From Campylobacter novaezeelandiae (GTDB lineage Bacteria; Campylobacterota; Campylobacteria; Campylobacterales; Campylobacteraceae), in the NCBI RefSeq assembly GCF_004323845.1, contig NZ_QPGR01000001.1, positions 1-64,000 on the forward strand: DNA of 64,000 bases, given 5' to 3'. The translations under genes were made by a program, and so were the position numbers. This document shows positions 28,641 through 39,465 of the stretch, one piece after another. The notes under the pieces are model-generated. The model had not been told where the DNA came from. It was given only the letters and a program-made list of their open reading frames with translations, and searched no databases. Every line of letters begins with the position of its first letter. Position 1 is the first letter of the stretch.

Positions 28641-30244
28641 ATCATCATGATTTTCTTAATATCATCGTATTCTAGTTTTTCTTTTTCAAGCAAAATGGAT
28701 GAGAGTTTTATAATATTATTTTTCATGGGAGTTAAAAACTCATACATTTCCTCTTTTTGTTTTTGTAAAGATTTATCTTCTATCATATCAAAACTTACCA
28801 TAAGATCAAGAATCTCTTTAATTTTTAAAAGATCATTTTGAGAATTTGTATAGTTTTCATTGTAAATAAGCTCCATTGCACATGAGCCTGCTAGATAAAC
28901 TTTTATTTTATTAAAAAGTTCTGATTTTGATTTAATGCTATTTTCATATTCTTTAAATCTATCTTCAATAAGGGTGATTTTTTCAAATTCGATATCAAAA
29001 TAATAAGCACTTAGTGCTTTTGCAGCTTGATAAGTAGCTTGAATTTTCTTTTCTTTTTCATTAAAACTTAAAATTTTCTTTTTACCTAAAAGAACTTTAT
29101 TTAGCACAGCAAAAAAATCACTCTCGCTAATTTGGTTTGAATTTCTTCTTAGTGCATTAATTGCAGCTTCATTGACTAAAGTTTCAAGCCCAGCTCCACT
29201 AAATCCTACGCTCGCCTTAGCAATTTTTTGTAAATTTACTTGATTTTTTTTATCTTTCATGTAAATTTCTAAAATTTTAAGTCTATCATTGAAATCAGGT
29301 AGAGATAAAAAAATTCTTCTATCAAAGCGCCCTGATCTTAAAAGGGCACTATCCATGAGTTCTATTTTATTTGTTGCACCTATTACAATTACACCGCTAT
29401 TATCTTCAAAACCATCCATTTGAGTTAAAAGTTGATTTAATGTGCTATCTCTTTCCACATTAGACATTTCTCCTCTTGCTTTTCCTACGGCATCGATTTC
29501 ATCGATAAATATAATACTTGGGGCCATCATTTTGGCCCTAGAAAAAAGCTCTCTAACACGTTTTGCACCCATTCCTACATAAATTTCAACAAAACTAGAG
29601 CCACTTTGATAAAAAAATGGCACTCCAGCTTCTCCAGCCACAGCCTTTGCAATGAGAGTTTTTCCAACGCCTGGAGGGCCTACCATTAAGACTCCTTTAG
29701 GCATTTTAACTCCAAATTCTTTATATTTTTTAGGATTTTTTAAAAAATCAACTAACTCACTTAGTTCTGTTTTTACTTCACTAACGCCTGCTACATCGTT
29801 AAAATTTATATTTGAAATAACAGGTTTTATATTAAGATTATCCCAGGAATTGGTATTTAAATTTCTATTTTGTTCTTGATGATTTTGTATTTTAAAATTT
29901 TGTTTTTTTCTGTTGGATATCAATATGAAAAATAAAAGACTAAAAATTAAGATTAGAATTAAAATAAGTAAAAAATAGTTTTCTTTTTTAACTTCTATTG
30001 GAACTTTGCTTAAAAGTTCTTTTATATCCACGCCATCTTTTACAATGGCATAATTTTCACCTTTAACTTTCAAAAAAATTTCGTCCTCATCAATAACAGC
30101 TTTTTGTATTAAATTTTGTTCAAGAAAGCTTTGATAAAGTTCTTTATCTATAAATTTGATATTATTCTTAAAGTATAAAATAGTAAATAGCAAACATAAA
30201 ACAACCAAAGAGATAAAAATAATTTTTTTATTTTTCATAATCAC
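28637..30244 (-). CDS. FtsH-like membrane AAA ATPase lacking the protease site (Cj1005c-like)
   Basis: A 535-residue FtsH paralogue. Two N-terminal membrane segments (about 8-24 and 90-110) flank a small periplasmic part. The AAA module is intact: Walker A GPPGVGKT (189-196), Walker [10 protein letters not shown] (244-252), pore region near FVEIYVGMG and second region of homology [21 protein letters not shown]. At the position of the zinc-protease HEAGH, FtsH context (EKEKxIxAYHEAGHA) is readable as [15 protein letters not shown], so the two His and the Glu are replaced (YQAAK, 405-409). The protein can probably unfold or remodel but not cleave. C. jejuni has the same kind of gene at this position. 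Confidence 0.88.
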   Translation of the reverse strand: MIMKNKKIIFISLVVLCLLFTILYFKNNIKFIDKELYQSFLEQNLIQKAVIDEDEIFLKVKGENYAIVKDGVDIKELLSKVPIEVKKENYFLLILILILIFSLLFFILISNRKKQNFKIQNHQEQNRNLNTNSWDNLNIKPVISNINFNDVAGVSEVKTELSELVDFLKNPKKYKEFGVKMPKGVLMVGPPGVGKTLIAKAVAGEAGVPFFYQSGSSFVEIYVGMGAKRVRELFSRAKMMAPSIIFIDEIDAVGKARGEMSNVERDSTLNQLLTQMDGFEDNSGVIVIGATNKIELMDSALLRSGRFDRRIFLSLPDFNDRLKILEIYMKDKKNQVNLQKIAKASVGFSGAGLETLVNEAAINALRRNSNQISESDFFAVLNKVLLGKKKILSFNEKEKKIQATYQAAKALSAYYFDIEFEKITLIEDRFKEYENSIKSKSELFNKIKVYLAGSCAMELIYNENYTNSQNDLLKIKEILDLMVSFDMIEDKSLQKQKEEMYEFLTPMKNNIIKLSSILLEKEKLEYDDIKKIMMI

Positions 30245-31494
30245 GCCTTTAAAACAACTTCATTATACTCTTCTTTAATATTATATTTTTCAATACTTAA
30301 CCATTCTTTTGAAATATCTTTTAGAGAGTGAATTTTTATTTTATTAAAAAATTGATCATAGCCTTCAAAAATATCGTCTTTTTTATTTTCTACTAAAATT
30401 TCAAGTTTTGTATTTTGATGATTTTTTCTAAAATTATAATTATTTTCTTTAACTATACTTTTTAAAATATTTAATCTTTCTTTCGCAATTTGACCATTTA
30501 TGGTATTTTTTAAAGTTGCTGAATGAGTATTGTTTCTTGGGCTAAAGATAAAAGCATGGATATGAGTAAGATTAAATTCTTTAAAATTTTGCAATGCTTC
30601 TTGCCAAATTTGTTCACTTTCTCCAGGATGACCCACTATAAAATCAGTGCCTAGGGCAAAACCTTTAGAGGCAAGTTTTTGGAATAAAGCAAGATCGTTT
30701 TTTGTATGAGATCTACGCCTCATAATTTTAAGCATAGTTTCGCTTGTGTGTTGTAAGGCTATATGTAAATGCCTTTCGATAAAATTTTCATCTAAGATTT
30801 CAAAAAAACTCTCATCAAGTTGAGCTGGTTCTAAACTACCTAATCTAATGCGTTTGATTCCTTGTATTTTTCCTAGTTTTTGCAAGAGTTTTCCAAGGCT
30901 TGTGTGATCTTTTAAGCCATAACTTCCTATATTGGTTCCTGTTAGCACAAGTTCATTATAGCCATTTTGAGCCAAAATTTTAGCTTGTTCTAGTAAAACA
31001 TCTTCTTTAATACTTCTTGATTTTCCTCTAACACTTGGAATAATACAATAGCTACAATTAAAGTCGCACCCTTCTTGGATTTTTATAAAAGCTTTTGTGT
31101 GATGTTCGTATTGATTTACTATATCTTTGTCTATAAAATTTAAATTTCCTATCTCGTAAAAATTTTTTTTAGTATTTAATAAATCATTAATTTTGCTTTT
31201 TTCAGATGTTCCTAAAACTCCAAAAATTTGTTTTTTATCAAAAAGCTCTTTACCTTTACTAAAAGCCCCGCATCCTGTTAAAATAATTTTTATCCCTTTT
31301 CTTTGTAGATTATAAATATAGTTTTTAACTCCACTATCAGCCCCATTAGTAACAGTGCAAGAATTTATAATAATAATCCCAGCTTCATCTTCTTTATGTG
31401 TAATTTCATAATCTTTAATATATTTTTTTAAAAGTTCACTATCGTAAATATTGGTGCGACAACCAAATGTTTTAATAAAAACTTTTTCTTTCAA
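30241..31494 (-). CDS. mtaB: tRNA threonylcarbamoyladenosine methylthiotransferase MtaB
   Basis: Radical-SAM enzyme adding a methylthio group to t6A37 of tRNA. The 417 residues have the N-terminal UPF0004 domain with cysteines in FGCRTNIYDSE, INSCTVTNGA and LTGCGAFSKG. The radical-SAM cluster motif is CDFNCSYC near residue 143 (CxxxCxxC), with SVRGKSRS after it. A C-terminal TRAM-like segment is weak. The paralogue MiaB is distinguished by a different N-terminal motif. Overlaps the FtsH-like gene by 4 bases. Confidence 0.9.
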   Translation of the reverse strand: MKEKVFIKTFGCRTNIYDSELLKKYIKDYEITHKEDEAGIIIINSCTVTNGADSGVKNYIYNLQRKGIKIILTGCGAFSKGKELFDKKQIFGVLGTSEKSKINDLLNTKKNFYEIGNLNFIDKDIVNQYEHHTKAFIKIQEGCDFNCSYCIIPSVRGKSRSIKEDVLLEQAKILAQNGYNELVLTGTNIGSYGLKDHTSLGKLLQKLGKIQGIKRIRLGSLEPAQLDESFFEILDENFIERHLHIALQHTSETMLKIMRRRSHTKNDLALFQKLASKGFALGTDFIVGHPGESEQIWQEALQNFKEFNLTHIHAFIFSPRNNTHSATLKNTINGQIAKERLNILKSIVKENNYNFRKNHQNTKLEILVENKKDDIFEGYDQFFNKIKIHSLKDISKEWLSIEKYNIKEEYNEVVLKA

Positions 31495-33035
31495 AAATTC
31501 TCCTTAGAATGTTTTAAAATATCTTCTTTAATAGGAAAGTAAATATTTTGAGTTGGATAAGCAAATTTTATATCTTGGTGCTTATTAAATTCTTTAATAA
31601 TTTCTTTGCACAATGTGCTTCTAAGAGTTAAAGCTGCATAAGAATTTGTCATATACCATGCAGAAATTCTCATACCATAATTTTCGAAAAAAGTAAAAAA
31701 TTTAGGTCCTGCTTGAGGATTTTTGATACTGTATTCATTTTGAAGTTTTATCAAAGTTTTTTTAGCTAAATTTGTATAAGGTTTAGAATATCTAGTAACA
31801 ATTTCTTCAACAATTTTTTGAGCTTTTTCAAGATTAGAATCAAAACTAAGAGTAATATCAATACCATCAAAAACTGTTTTCATACCATGATGTGTATAGT
31901 TTGATATAAGCTCTGTAAAAACATAGTTATTAGGTATAAAGATAATTCGCCCAGCGCGTCTATTATCTGTATAAGTTACAAGGGTGATATCTTCATAAAG
32001 AGTAATTTTTAAAAGAGAAATATCTATAATATCTCCAACATAAATTTCATTGTTATATTTTACTTTTATACGATCACCTACACGAAAACTTCCGCCAAAT
32101 ATAATCACACACCAACCAAGCATAGACATAAACATATCTTTCATTGCAATGGCTAATCCAGCAGAAGCAAAACCTAAAATAGTAATTAAATAAGAAATAT
32201 TTTCTATATAAACAAAAAGTAAAATAAATAATATAATATTAACATTGACGACATTGATGATTTTAGTGGCTGTATAATAGCGTTCATTATCTTTGATGTA
32301 TTTTTTTACAATCATTTTAAGCAAAAATGATATGATGATTACTATAACAATGGCAATAACAAGATTTAAAGCTTTTAAGCTTTGTTCTTTGATTTCGGAT
32401 TGAACGCGAAAAATTTCTTCATCAATTTTTTTCTCATAGACCAAAAATGAAACAGAAACAAATTGTAAAGCTTGTTCAAATTCTTCTAACTTTTTATTAG
32501 ATTTTTCTAGTTCATTTATATTTTCTTTGCTGTTATTAATTTTTACAAGCTCTTTTAAATCTGTATTTTTTTCTTTTATGGTATTGATTAAATTCTTAAA
32601 ATTATTAAATTTAAAGATATATTCTTCTTTTTCGTTTTTTAATTTTTTAATGTGAGAAAATGCATTAATAATTGCTAAAGGATTTGTAAGTTTTGGTAAT
32701 ATTTCTATATTTTGAGGAACAAGCAAGATTTTAGCAAAATTAAAATCTTTATAATCTTTTAAAAGATTAAGTTGTTCTTTAAGCGAAAGAATCTTTTTTT
32801 TAATTTCTTCTTTTTGTTCTGATTTTAAATTATCTTTTTTTAATAAAGAATCTAAAATTATCAGCTCATTGTTAATTTCTTGATATTTGTTAAAATTTTC
32901 ATAATGAATATTCCAAACATTTTTATTGATTAAAGAGTCAAGTTCTTTAATTTGATGGTTAATAGAATCAATTGTAATGTTTTGAGCATAAATTAAAGAA
33001 TGAATTAAAATTAATAAATAAAATATCTTTTTCAC
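31491..33035 (-). CDS. Mechanosensitive channel, MscS family (Cj1007c-like)
   Basis: A 514-residue protein with a signal-like N-terminus, a long coiled-coil periplasmic part (about 20-200) and three or more membrane helices. The MscS pore helix region is [20 protein letters not shown] (around residue 285), followed by the beta domain with [12 protein letters not shown] and [20 protein letters not shown]. It is longer than E. coli MscS (286 residues), like other large MscS homologues. It releases solutes on hypo-osmotic shock. Overlaps mtaB and aroB by 4 bases each. Confidence 0.88.
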   Translation of the reverse strand: MKKIFYLLILIHSLIYAQNITIDSINHQIKELDSLINKNVWNIHYENFNKYQEINNELIILDSLLKKDNLKSEQKEEIKKKILSLKEQLNLLKDYKDFNFAKILLVPQNIEILPKLTNPLAIINAFSHIKKLKNEKEEYIFKFNNFKNLINTIKEKNTDLKELVKINNSKENINELEKSNKKLEEFEQALQFVSVSFLVYEKKIDEEIFRVQSEIKEQSLKALNLVIAIVIVIIISFLLKMIVKKYIKDNERYYTATKIINVVNVNIILFILLFVYIENISYLITILGFASAGLAIAMKDMFMSMLGWCVIIFGGSFRVGDRIKVKYNNEIYVGDIIDISLLKITLYEDITLVTYTDNRRAGRIIFIPNNYVFTELISNYTHHGMKTVFDGIDITLSFDSNLEKAQKIVEEIVTRYSKPYTNLAKKTLIKLQNEYSIKNPQAGPKFFTFFENYGMRISAWYMTNSYAALTLRSTLCKEIIKEFNKHQDIKFAYPTQNIYFPIKEDILKHSKENF

Positions 33036-34081
33036 GTAAAACTTTCTAAACTTTTTAAAATAGTATTTTTATCTATATCATCTTTAATAATAGCTTTTCC
33101 AATTTTTTTTAATAAAATAAAATTTATTTTTTCTTGTTTGGTTTTTTTATCAAGAAAAAAGTTTTGATAAAAAGCGTTTATATTAGGTATTTTATAGAAT
33201 ATAGGCAAATCAAATTTTTGCAAGGTTTGATTTATTTCTTGAATTTGTGTTTTTTGTAAAAGATTTAAATGATATGCTAAGATATTTGCCATATGAATCC
33301 CTATACTTACGGCTTCTGCATGTAAGTATTTTTTATAAAAAGTTTGATTTTCTATTACATGGGCGAAGGTGTGTCCATAATTAAGTATCATTCTTAAATG
33401 ATTTTCTTTTTCATCTTTTGAAACAATTTTGGCTTTAATTTCTACGCTTTTTTGAATAATATTTGAAAGTAGTTCATCATCTCTGGATAAAAAAAGCTTT
33501 TTATCGATATTTTGGATAAATTTAAAAAAACGAATATCAAAACTTAAGGCCATTTTTATGACTTCTGCCATAGCAGAACTTAATTCTTTATCATTTAGGG
33601 TTTTTAGAAATTCACTTTGACAATAAACAGCTTTTGGTTGATAAAAACTACCTATGAGATTTTTTCCAAATTGATTATTAACGCCTGTTTTACCTCCAAC
33701 TGAAGCATCAACACAAGCCAAAAGAGTGGTTGGGATATTAATAAAACTAATCCCTCTTTGATAAATGCTTGCAACAAATCCTCCAATATCAGAGATAACT
33801 CCTCCGCCAAAGCTTATCAAAATACTTTTTCTATCAATGTGATGAGCAAACATTTGATTTAAAATTTTTTCTACAGTTTGTAAATTTTTGTATTCTTCTC
33901 CTTCTTCTATGCTGATAATAAAAAGCTCTTTGCATTTTATTTTATTTTTTAAAGTTTTAAGATGAAGATTTAAAATTCTAGCATTGCTTAGCAAAACAAC
34001 TTTGGTATCAAAATTTAGTTTTTCTAATTCATTGATAAAAACTTTATATGAATTTTGTTTTAATTTGATATCTATTTGCAT
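33032..34081 (-). CDS. aroB: 3-dehydroquinate synthase AroB
   Basis: Second step of the shikimate pathway, converting DAHP to 3-dehydroquinate with NAD and a metal. The 349 residues include [15 protein letters not shown], the dinucleotide-binding [39 protein letters not shown] and the metal-binding histidines in [13 protein letters not shown] and LHAEAVSIG. Overlaps the MscS-type gene by 4 bases. Confidence 0.96.
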   Translation of the reverse strand: MQIDIKLKQNSYKVFINELEKLNFDTKVVLLSNARILNLHLKTLKNKIKCKELFIISIEEGEEYKNLQTVEKILNQMFAHHIDRKSILISFGGGVISDIGGFVASIYQRGISFINIPTTLLACVDASVGGKTGVNNQFGKNLIGSFYQPKAVYCQSEFLKTLNDKELSSAMAEVIKMALSFDIRFFKFIQNIDKKLFLSRDDELLSNIIQKSVEIKAKIVSKDEKENHLRMILNYGHTFAHVIENQTFYKKYLHAEAVSIGIHMANILAYHLNLLQKTQIQEINQTLQKFDLPIFYKIPNINAFYQNFFLDKKTKQEKINFILLKKIGKAIIKDDIDKNTILKSLESFT

Positions 34082-34084
34082 TTT

Positions 34085-35494
34085 TTAACTTATAGGAATA
34101 AAAAGCTGATAATTTCTACTCATCTTTTTGTAGTGTTTATTAAAATTTGTGCTTAAATTTCTTGATAAGCTATTTTTTAACAACTCGGGTTCAAAACTAA
34201 TAAATTGCAATAAATCATTTCTATACTGCAAACTTAAAATTGGGTTTTCATCTTTTTTACTAATAATTAAAATATTTTTATCATAAAGCTTTGAAAGACT
34301 TTGAAAATATTCTTCCATAGAATTTGTATTTTCTTGTATAGGGTTATAATGATAAAAACTTACATTAAAGTTAAGTAATTTGCTTAAATCTACTATAACA
34401 TTAGCTTGGTTTTCTAATTCATTTTCATCAGAGCTTAAAATAACACATTCTTTTAGGTTATTAAAATCTGTATCTCCGATTTTTAAGATAGGAATTTTTA
34501 ATTCAAAAAATTTCTTTTTTTCTTTTTCAAAGTATTTGCAATCAGTAATAAACATTCCAATATCGTTATTTTCTAAAAAGGAATTAAGGTTTTTAAAATC
34601 TGTGTTTTTATAATCAAAGAATATTTCTTCATTTTTATTTGATTCGTCTATTAATTTCTTGATTTTACTGTAGATATTATTAAGAGTAGGGTTAATAATT
34701 CTTAAAAAAAATTTACGACTATTTGTTTTTTGGCTAAAGGTAATAAGAGTATTTATAAGTCGTTCTTGGGTTAATTCACTCATATTTTTCATATCAATGA
34801 TACAATAAATATTATTTCCAAAAGGCGCTGGAAATTGACCTAAATTCCCTCGTATATTATGAAAAACGCTTTGAAGAACTACAGGATCTCCTACTATTAG
34901 AATGCTATCGTTTGGATAAAGTATAAAACTTGGTTTTACAAAATATATTTTTGAATTTCTATAAACTAAAACAATACGCCATCTTTTTTGTTGGATAAAA
35001 CCTATATGTCTATAAGCAAAAATGGATCCTACTGGAATTTTAACTTCCATAATTTCTCCAAGCCCAAATCCTATATATTGAGCCGTAAGAGCAACATCGG
35101 GTAAAAAATCTAAAAATCTTCTACTTAAAGCACTTCTTGCATCAACAACTTTGCATTGGACATCATTGATAACAAGTCCCCAAAAATCCATAATATTAAT
35201 TTCTAAATGAGAATTTAAAGATCTTAAGCTTTCATAGGTTTTTTTAGTGTCAAATTCATTGTCCATATAAATTAAAGCTTGTTTATAATCTTTTGTCATG
35301 ATAAGCTCAAGTCTAGCCGTGCTAGTAGGATCAAATTTGTGAAATTCTAAATATTCGTTATTTGTATATAAATCAATATTTATATCATTTTGATAAACAA
35401 TGGTGAAAAAAAAGTTTAATCCCTTTTCAAAACAAAGCCTTTCTAAGAAATGCTTTGCTAAAATACCATCAATAATTATTAAAATATGATTCAT
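34085..35494 (-). CDS. TrkA/RCK-like regulatory protein (Cj1009c-like)
   Basis: A 469-residue soluble protein. The start resembles a nucleotide-binding fold (NHILIIIDGILAKHFLERLC). Residues around 150-215 look like an RCK_C/TrkA-C domain (GEIMEVKIPVGSIFAYRHIG ... PNDSILIVGDP). A second, less conserved half follows. This two-part pattern suits the TrkA-like family seen in campylobacters, perhaps controlling potassium transport, but no channel gene is adjacent. Three bases separate it from aroB. Confidence 0.65.
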   Translation of the reverse strand: MNHILIIIDGILAKHFLERLCFEKGLNFFFTIVYQNDINIDLYTNNEYLEFHKFDPTSTARLELIMTKDYKQALIYMDNEFDTKKTYESLRSLNSHLEINIMDFWGLVINDVQCKVVDARSALSRRFLDFLPDVALTAQYIGFGLGEIMEVKIPVGSIFAYRHIGFIQQKRWRIVLVYRNSKIYFVKPSFILYPNDSILIVGDPVVLQSVFHNIRGNLGQFPAPFGNNIYCIIDMKNMSELTQERLINTLITFSQKTNSRKFFLRIINPTLNNIYSKIKKLIDESNKNEEIFFDYKNTDFKNLNSFLENNDIGMFITDCKYFEKEKKKFFELKIPILKIGDTDFNNLKECVILSSDENELENQANVIVDLSKLLNFNVSFYHYNPIQENTNSMEEYFQSLSKLYDKNILIISKKDENPILSLQYRNDLLQFISFEPELLKNSLSRNLSTNFNKHYKKMSRNYQLFIPIS

Positions 35495-35525
35495 TATGTT
35501 ACTCCAAAAAAGGAAATTATAGCAA

Positions 35526-36653
35526 ATGGAATTTAAATTAAAACATAAAGATCAAAATGCAAGGGTTTGCGAGATTAAAACCGCCCATAGTTCTTTTTTA
35601 ACTCCTATTTTTATGCCAGTTGGGACACTTGGAGCTGTAAAAAGCCTTGATGCTAAAGATCTTTTGGATTTACTCGATGCTAAAATTATCTTAGCAAATA
35701 CTTATCATCTGTATTTGCGTCCTACAAGCAAAGTGATTAAAAATTTTGGAGGATTGCATTATTTTAGTGGATTTAATAAAAGTTTTTTAACGGATAGTGG
35801 AGGATTTCAAGCATTTTCCTTAAGTAAAAATTCAAAACATTGCGAAGAGGGTATAGAATTTAAAAGCCATATTGATGGAAGTAGACATTTTTTTACCCCA
35901 AAAAGCGTGCTTGATACTCAATATGATTTTAATTCAGATATTATGATGATATTAGATGATTTAGTGGCTTTACCAGCTAATCTTAAAAGAATACAACTCT
36001 CAGTAGATAGAACAATAAAATGGGCAAAAGAGTCCATAAATTATCACAAATTACAACAAAAAAATGGGATAGGAATTCACCAAAATATTTTTGGCATAGT
36101 GCAGGGCGGGACCAATTATGAAGAAAGAAAACGTTGTGCTTTAGCTTTAAATGAAATGGAATTTGATGGTTTGGCAATAGGAGGCTTAAGCGTAGGCGAG
36201 GAAAATAAGCTTATGTATGAAACAGTTGAAAATCTTACGCCTTTTATGGATGAAAATCGTCCAAGGTATTTAATGGGGGTAGGAACTCCTGAAGATTTGG
36301 TTGAAAATATTGAAAGAGGTGTAGATATGTTTGATTGTGTAATGCCAACAAGAAATGCAAGAAATGGAACTTTTTTCACTACTTTTGGAAAATTTAATAT
36401 TAAAAAAATGGAGTTTATTAATGATCATACTCCTATTGATGAAAAATGCTCTTGTTATACTTGTAAAAATTATTCAAGAGGATATTTAAATCATCTTTTC
36501 AAATCAAAAGAATTAACTTTTTTTCGTTTGGCGAGTTTGCATAATTTGCATTATTACTTAACACTTGTTAAGGATATACAAAAAGCGATTCTTTCAAATT
36601 CTTTTTCTAAATTTAAGAAGGAATTTTATTCTTTAAGAGATGTGCGATGTTAA
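35526..36653 (+). CDS. tgt: tRNA-guanine transglycosylase (queuine tRNA-ribosyltransferase)
   Basis: Exchanges the wobble guanine of tRNAs with GUN anticodons for the queuosine precursor. The 375 residues carry the catalytic Asp motif [16 protein letters not shown] near residue 88, the second catalytic Asp in [18 protein letters not shown] near residue 263, and the zinc site [17 protein letters not shown] near residue 300. It starts at ATG 35526 divergently from the RCK-like gene and overlaps the CorA-like gene by 7 bases. Confidence 0.97.
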   Translation: MEFKLKHKDQNARVCEIKTAHSSFLTPIFMPVGTLGAVKSLDAKDLLDLLDAKIILANTYHLYLRPTSKVIKNFGGLHYFSGFNKSFLTDSGGFQAFSLSKNSKHCEEGIEFKSHIDGSRHFFTPKSVLDTQYDFNSDIMMILDDLVALPANLKRIQLSVDRTIKWAKESINYHKLQQKNGIGIHQNIFGIVQGGTNYEERKRCALALNEMEFDGLAIGGLSVGEENKLMYETVENLTPFMDENRPRYLMGVGTPEDLVENIERGVDMFDCVMPTRNARNGTFFTTFGKFNIKKMEFINDHTPIDEKCSCYTCKNYSRGYLNHLFKSKELTFFRLASLHNLHYYLTLVKDIQKAILSNSFSKFKKEFYSLRDVRC

Positions 36654-37402
36654 ATGAAAATTTAAAAAAGATTTTGCAAAACAAAAATTTAGAAACGCTT
36701 TATACAGATTTTGGAGAGCAAAAAATTTTTATTTTACATTTTGATCAAAAATTAAAAGTTTTTTCATTTGAGGATAAGACTATTCTTTTTTTGGATAATA
36801 ATGAGGAATTTATACCCTTTAAAATAGAAGATTTTACTTTTTTGTTTAAGGAAATTCTTGAGAATATAAAAAAACAAAATACTCAATTTCAAAATATAAT
36901 TGAGTATAAAGAAAATATGATTTTAAAAGGAAATTCTATTAAAAATTTTTTAAAAAAATCATTCGTTTTGAAGCAAAAAATTAATAAAAATTTAAAATTT
37001 TTAATACTTTTAAAAGATTCTTTAAAAATGCTTTTAAATGATTATATTTTTTTAAAAAAGATTTTAAAATTATTGTTATTAAATATCGATATTCTTATAA
37101 ATAGTATCAAAGATAATCTTTCACGCCTTGATGCACTTTATATTTTATCAAGCTCTATTAAAAATGAAACAATGAATAAAAATATTTATCTTTTAAGCGT
37201 GCTTTCTGTGATATTTCTTCCTTTAAATCTTATAGTAGGTTTTTTTGGAATGAACACAAAAAATCTTTTTTTAGAAAATAATCCTTATGGAACTTTATAT
37301 ATATTTTTTAGTATCTGTTGCATTTTAATTTTTGGTTTGTTATATTATAAAAGCAAAAAAGTTAAAGAGTTTGAATTTGATGATTATTTAAAAAAGAAAT
37401 AA
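36647..37402 (+). CDS. CorA-like divalent-cation transporter (Cj1011-like)
   Basis: A 251-residue protein whose C-terminus has two membrane helices. Between them is the CorA signature, GFFGMNTKN, preceded by [19 protein letters not shown]. The cytoplasmic N-terminal domain is short and Lys-rich compared with ~316-residue CorA, so it is a reduced member. Mg2+ or another metal is the likely substrate; the sequence cannot tell which. Overlaps tgt. Confidence 0.8.
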   Translation: MLNENLKKILQNKNLETLYTDFGEQKIFILHFDQKLKVFSFEDKTILFLDNNEEFIPFKIEDFTFLFKEILENIKKQNTQFQNIIEYKENMILKGNSIKNFLKKSFVLKQKINKNLKFLILLKDSLKMLLNDYIFLKKILKLLLLNIDILINSIKDNLSRLDALYILSSSIKNETMNKNIYLLSVLSVIFLPLNLIVGFFGMNTKNLFLENNPYGTLYIFFSICCILIFGLLYYKSKKVKEFEFDDYLKKK

Positions 37403-37451
37403 ATTTTTGCTATTTTTAAGATTTTTTATATATAATTTTCATTTTTATTTT

Positions 37452-37528
37452 GCGTTCGTAGCTCAGCTGGATAGAGCATTTGATTGCGGTTCAAAAGGCC
37501 AGAGGTTCGAATCCTCTCGAGCGCGCCA
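37452..37528 (+). tRNA. tRNA-Arg (anticodon GCG)
   Basis: A 77-nt cloverleaf with encoded CCA at 37526-37528. The acceptor stem is GCGTTCG/CGAGCGC (one G-T pair). The D arm is GCTCAGCTGGATAGAGC, the anticodon arm TTTGA-TTGCGGT-TCAAA with anticodon GCG (reads CGC and CGU), and the T arm AGAGGTTCGAATCCTCT. A TATATAAT -10-like element precedes it. Confidence 0.96.
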
Positions 37529-37602
37529 TATTTAAACTTCTTGATTGTAATAACTCTTTTTGCTAAAATATCTAAATAAAAATAACAACTAAAGAATAAT
37601 TC

Positions 37603-37851
37603 ATGAAAAAAAATACTATTACAGAAGCTTCTATTTATGAAGCACAGGGTCTTAAAAATGAGGCTTTAGAAATCTATAAAAATATATTAAAAAATGATCC
37701 AGAAAATCAAAATGCTATTGATGCTATACGAAGACTTAGTGGATTAAGATCAAAACACGCGGATTTAAATACTCAAATGCTTGATTTTTTTATTATGATG
37801 CAAAGTGATGAAGAAATTAATGAATTTAAAAGGTGGTTGATAAGAATATGA
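37603..37851 (+). CDS. Small TPR-like protein (Cj0787-like)
   Basis: An 82-residue protein with one tetratricopeptide-type repeat (EAQGLKNEALEIYKNILKND) followed by a second helix pair ending in EINEFKRWLIRI. It has no signal peptide. In C. jejuni the equivalent gene precedes ciaD, as here, where the ciaD ATG overlaps this stop codon (ATGA). Likely a small adaptor; its partner is unknown. Confidence 0.7.
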   Translation: MKKNTITEASIYEAQGLKNEALEIYKNILKNDPENQNAIDAIRRLSGLRSKHADLNTQMLDFFIMMQSDEEINEFKRWLIRI

Positions 37852-38387
37852 ATATTGAAGATCTAGCTAAAAAAACAATTAATGAAATCAGTATAGAAAT
37901 TAAAGAAAAAGAAAGACAGCAAAATATTTTAGAAGAACAACAAAAAGAAATAAATTATCAAAATAGGTTGCATGAGACTCATGCTAGAGAGCTTAAAGAA
38001 GAATTGCCTAGTGTCGAGGAAATTTCTATACAAGATCAAAATGATGAAATTAAAAACGATATCTTGGAAAATCAAATTAAAGAATTTAAGAGTCAAGAGC
38101 TCTTACAAGAAGATAAAGAGCAAGAAAATGATAATTCTTTAAAAAATAAATTGCAAACTAGTGAAATTTATGATTACATTGAAGAAAAAAAAGAAGATGT
38201 ATTGGAAAAAAAGGAAAATTTAACTTATCAAGACGATATTTTCTTAAAAAATTTACGAGAGAGAATTTTGGTTTTATTTGAAGGCTTAAATAGTGTAAAA
38301 AAAGATAAAATAGAACAAAAATTAACATTAACAATAAATTTTTTAGAGTTTTTGCTTGCAAAAATTGAAGATAAACTTAAAAAATAA
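37850..38387 (+). CDS. ciaD: CiaD-like invasion-associated protein
   Basis: The start is taken at the ATG at 37850-37852, giving MNIEDLAKKTINEISIEI. A frame exists 18 bases further up with no ribosome site. The roughly 178-residue product is almost wholly charged Glu/Lys/Gln and helical, with no membrane segment. C. jejuni CiaD (Cj0788) sits in the same place between the TPR-like gene and cca. There it is delivered to host cells via the flagellum and carries an N-terminal MAP-kinase docking motif. The basic-hydrophobic N-terminal KKTINEISIEI could be such a motif. Similarity beyond the N-terminus cannot be judged by eye. Confidence 0.6.
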
Positions 38388-39465
38388 TCCTGATATTAAA
38401 TTTATAGCGAATTTTTTAAAGCCTTATACAAAAAGAGCATATTTAGTAGGCGGAAGTGTAAGAAATTTATTATTAAATCTTCCATTGAATGATTATGATA
38501 TAGAGCTTTATGATCTTACTTGTTCTCAGTTTGATGCAATTATGCAAGAACTAGGAGCCAATGGTTTTGGTAAGAATTTTTTTGTTTATAAATATAAAAA
38601 TTATGATTTTGCTTTGGCAAGATATGAAAATAAAGTGTCTAAAGGACATAGAGGATTTAAAGTTAGTATTTGTCAAGTGGAAAAAGACGGGGCAAAAAGA
38701 AGAGATTTCACTTTTAATGCTTTAATGATTAATATCTTTAATGGTGAATTTTTAGATTTTTATGGTGGATATAATGATCTTAAAAACAAAATTATAAGAC
38801 ATATAGATCCTAAAAGTTTTAAAGAAGATAGTTTAAGAATTTTAAGAGCTATTGTTTTTGCTGCAAGATTTAATTTTCTTATCGCTAAAGAAAGTTTAGA
38901 ATTAATGAAAGATATGGACATAAGTGATCTTAACTTAGAGCGTATCAATGCAGAACTTTATAAATTTTTTAAAGCAGAGAATTTAGCATTAGGTTATAAA
39001 TATATACAAGATTTAAATTTAGAAGAAAAAATTTTTTATCATAGTTTTAGTGATAATAAATTCGAAAAATTACTTAGAAGTGCTAGAGAATTTATAAAAG
39101 ATGAGGCTTTATTTTTATATCTTTATTTAAATTATTTTAAGATAGATTTTAATACTTTTTTTAAAAAAAGTAAATTAAAAAAAGAATTATTATTAAAAGC
39201 CAAAGAAGAATATTTTGAAAATAAAATAAATAATTTTGAACTTTTAAAAATTGCATTAAAAAGGCCTTTAAATTCTTGGCTTGGTCTTTGGGATAAAGAA
39301 AGAATAGCAAAGGCAAAAAAATTACAAGTGTATGATAAAAAAATTATAATTAATATTGATATAGATAAATTTTCTAAAGGCAATTTAAGTGGTAAAGATT
39401 TAGGAAGATTAATACAAAAAGAAAAAGAAAAAGAGCTTTTAAAATATTTGCAAAGGATTGAATAA
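38356..39465 (+). CDS. cca: CCA tRNA nucleotidyltransferase, TTG start
   Basis: Adds or repairs the 3' CCA of tRNAs. The N-terminal nucleotidyltransferase has AYLVGGSVRNLLLNLPLNDY with the catalytic acidic pair in DYDIEL, then KRRDFTFNALMINI and DLKNKIIRHIDPKSFKEDSLRILRA, the usual polymerase and neck motifs. The 369-residue frame opens with TTG at 38356, overlapping the end of ciaD by 32 bases. A second TTG at 38365 is possible, and no ATG lies before the GGSVRN motif. Confidence 0.92.
   Translation: MQKLKINLKNNPDIKFIANFLKPYTKRAYLVGGSVRNLLLNLPLNDYDIELYDLTCSQFDAIMQELGANGFGKNFFVYKYKNYDFALARYENKVSKGHRGFKVSICQVEKDGAKRRDFTFNALMINIFNGEFLDFYGGYNDLKNKIIRHIDPKSFKEDSLRILRAIVFAARFNFLIAKESLELMKDMDISDLNLERINAELYKFFKAENLALGYKYIQDLNLEEKIFYHSFSDNKFEKLLRSAREFIKDEALFLYLYLNYFKIDFNTFFKKSKLKKELLLKAKEEYFENKINNFELLKIALKRPLNSWLGLWDKERIAKAKKLQVYDKKIIINIDIDKFSKGNLSGKDLGRLIQKEKEKELLKYLQRIE

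Noticed and set aside
28631..28647. Palindrome GATGATT-A-AATCATC at the overlapping stops of the PepSY-like and FtsH-like genes
   Set aside because: Too short and lacking a T tract; best explained by converging stop codons.
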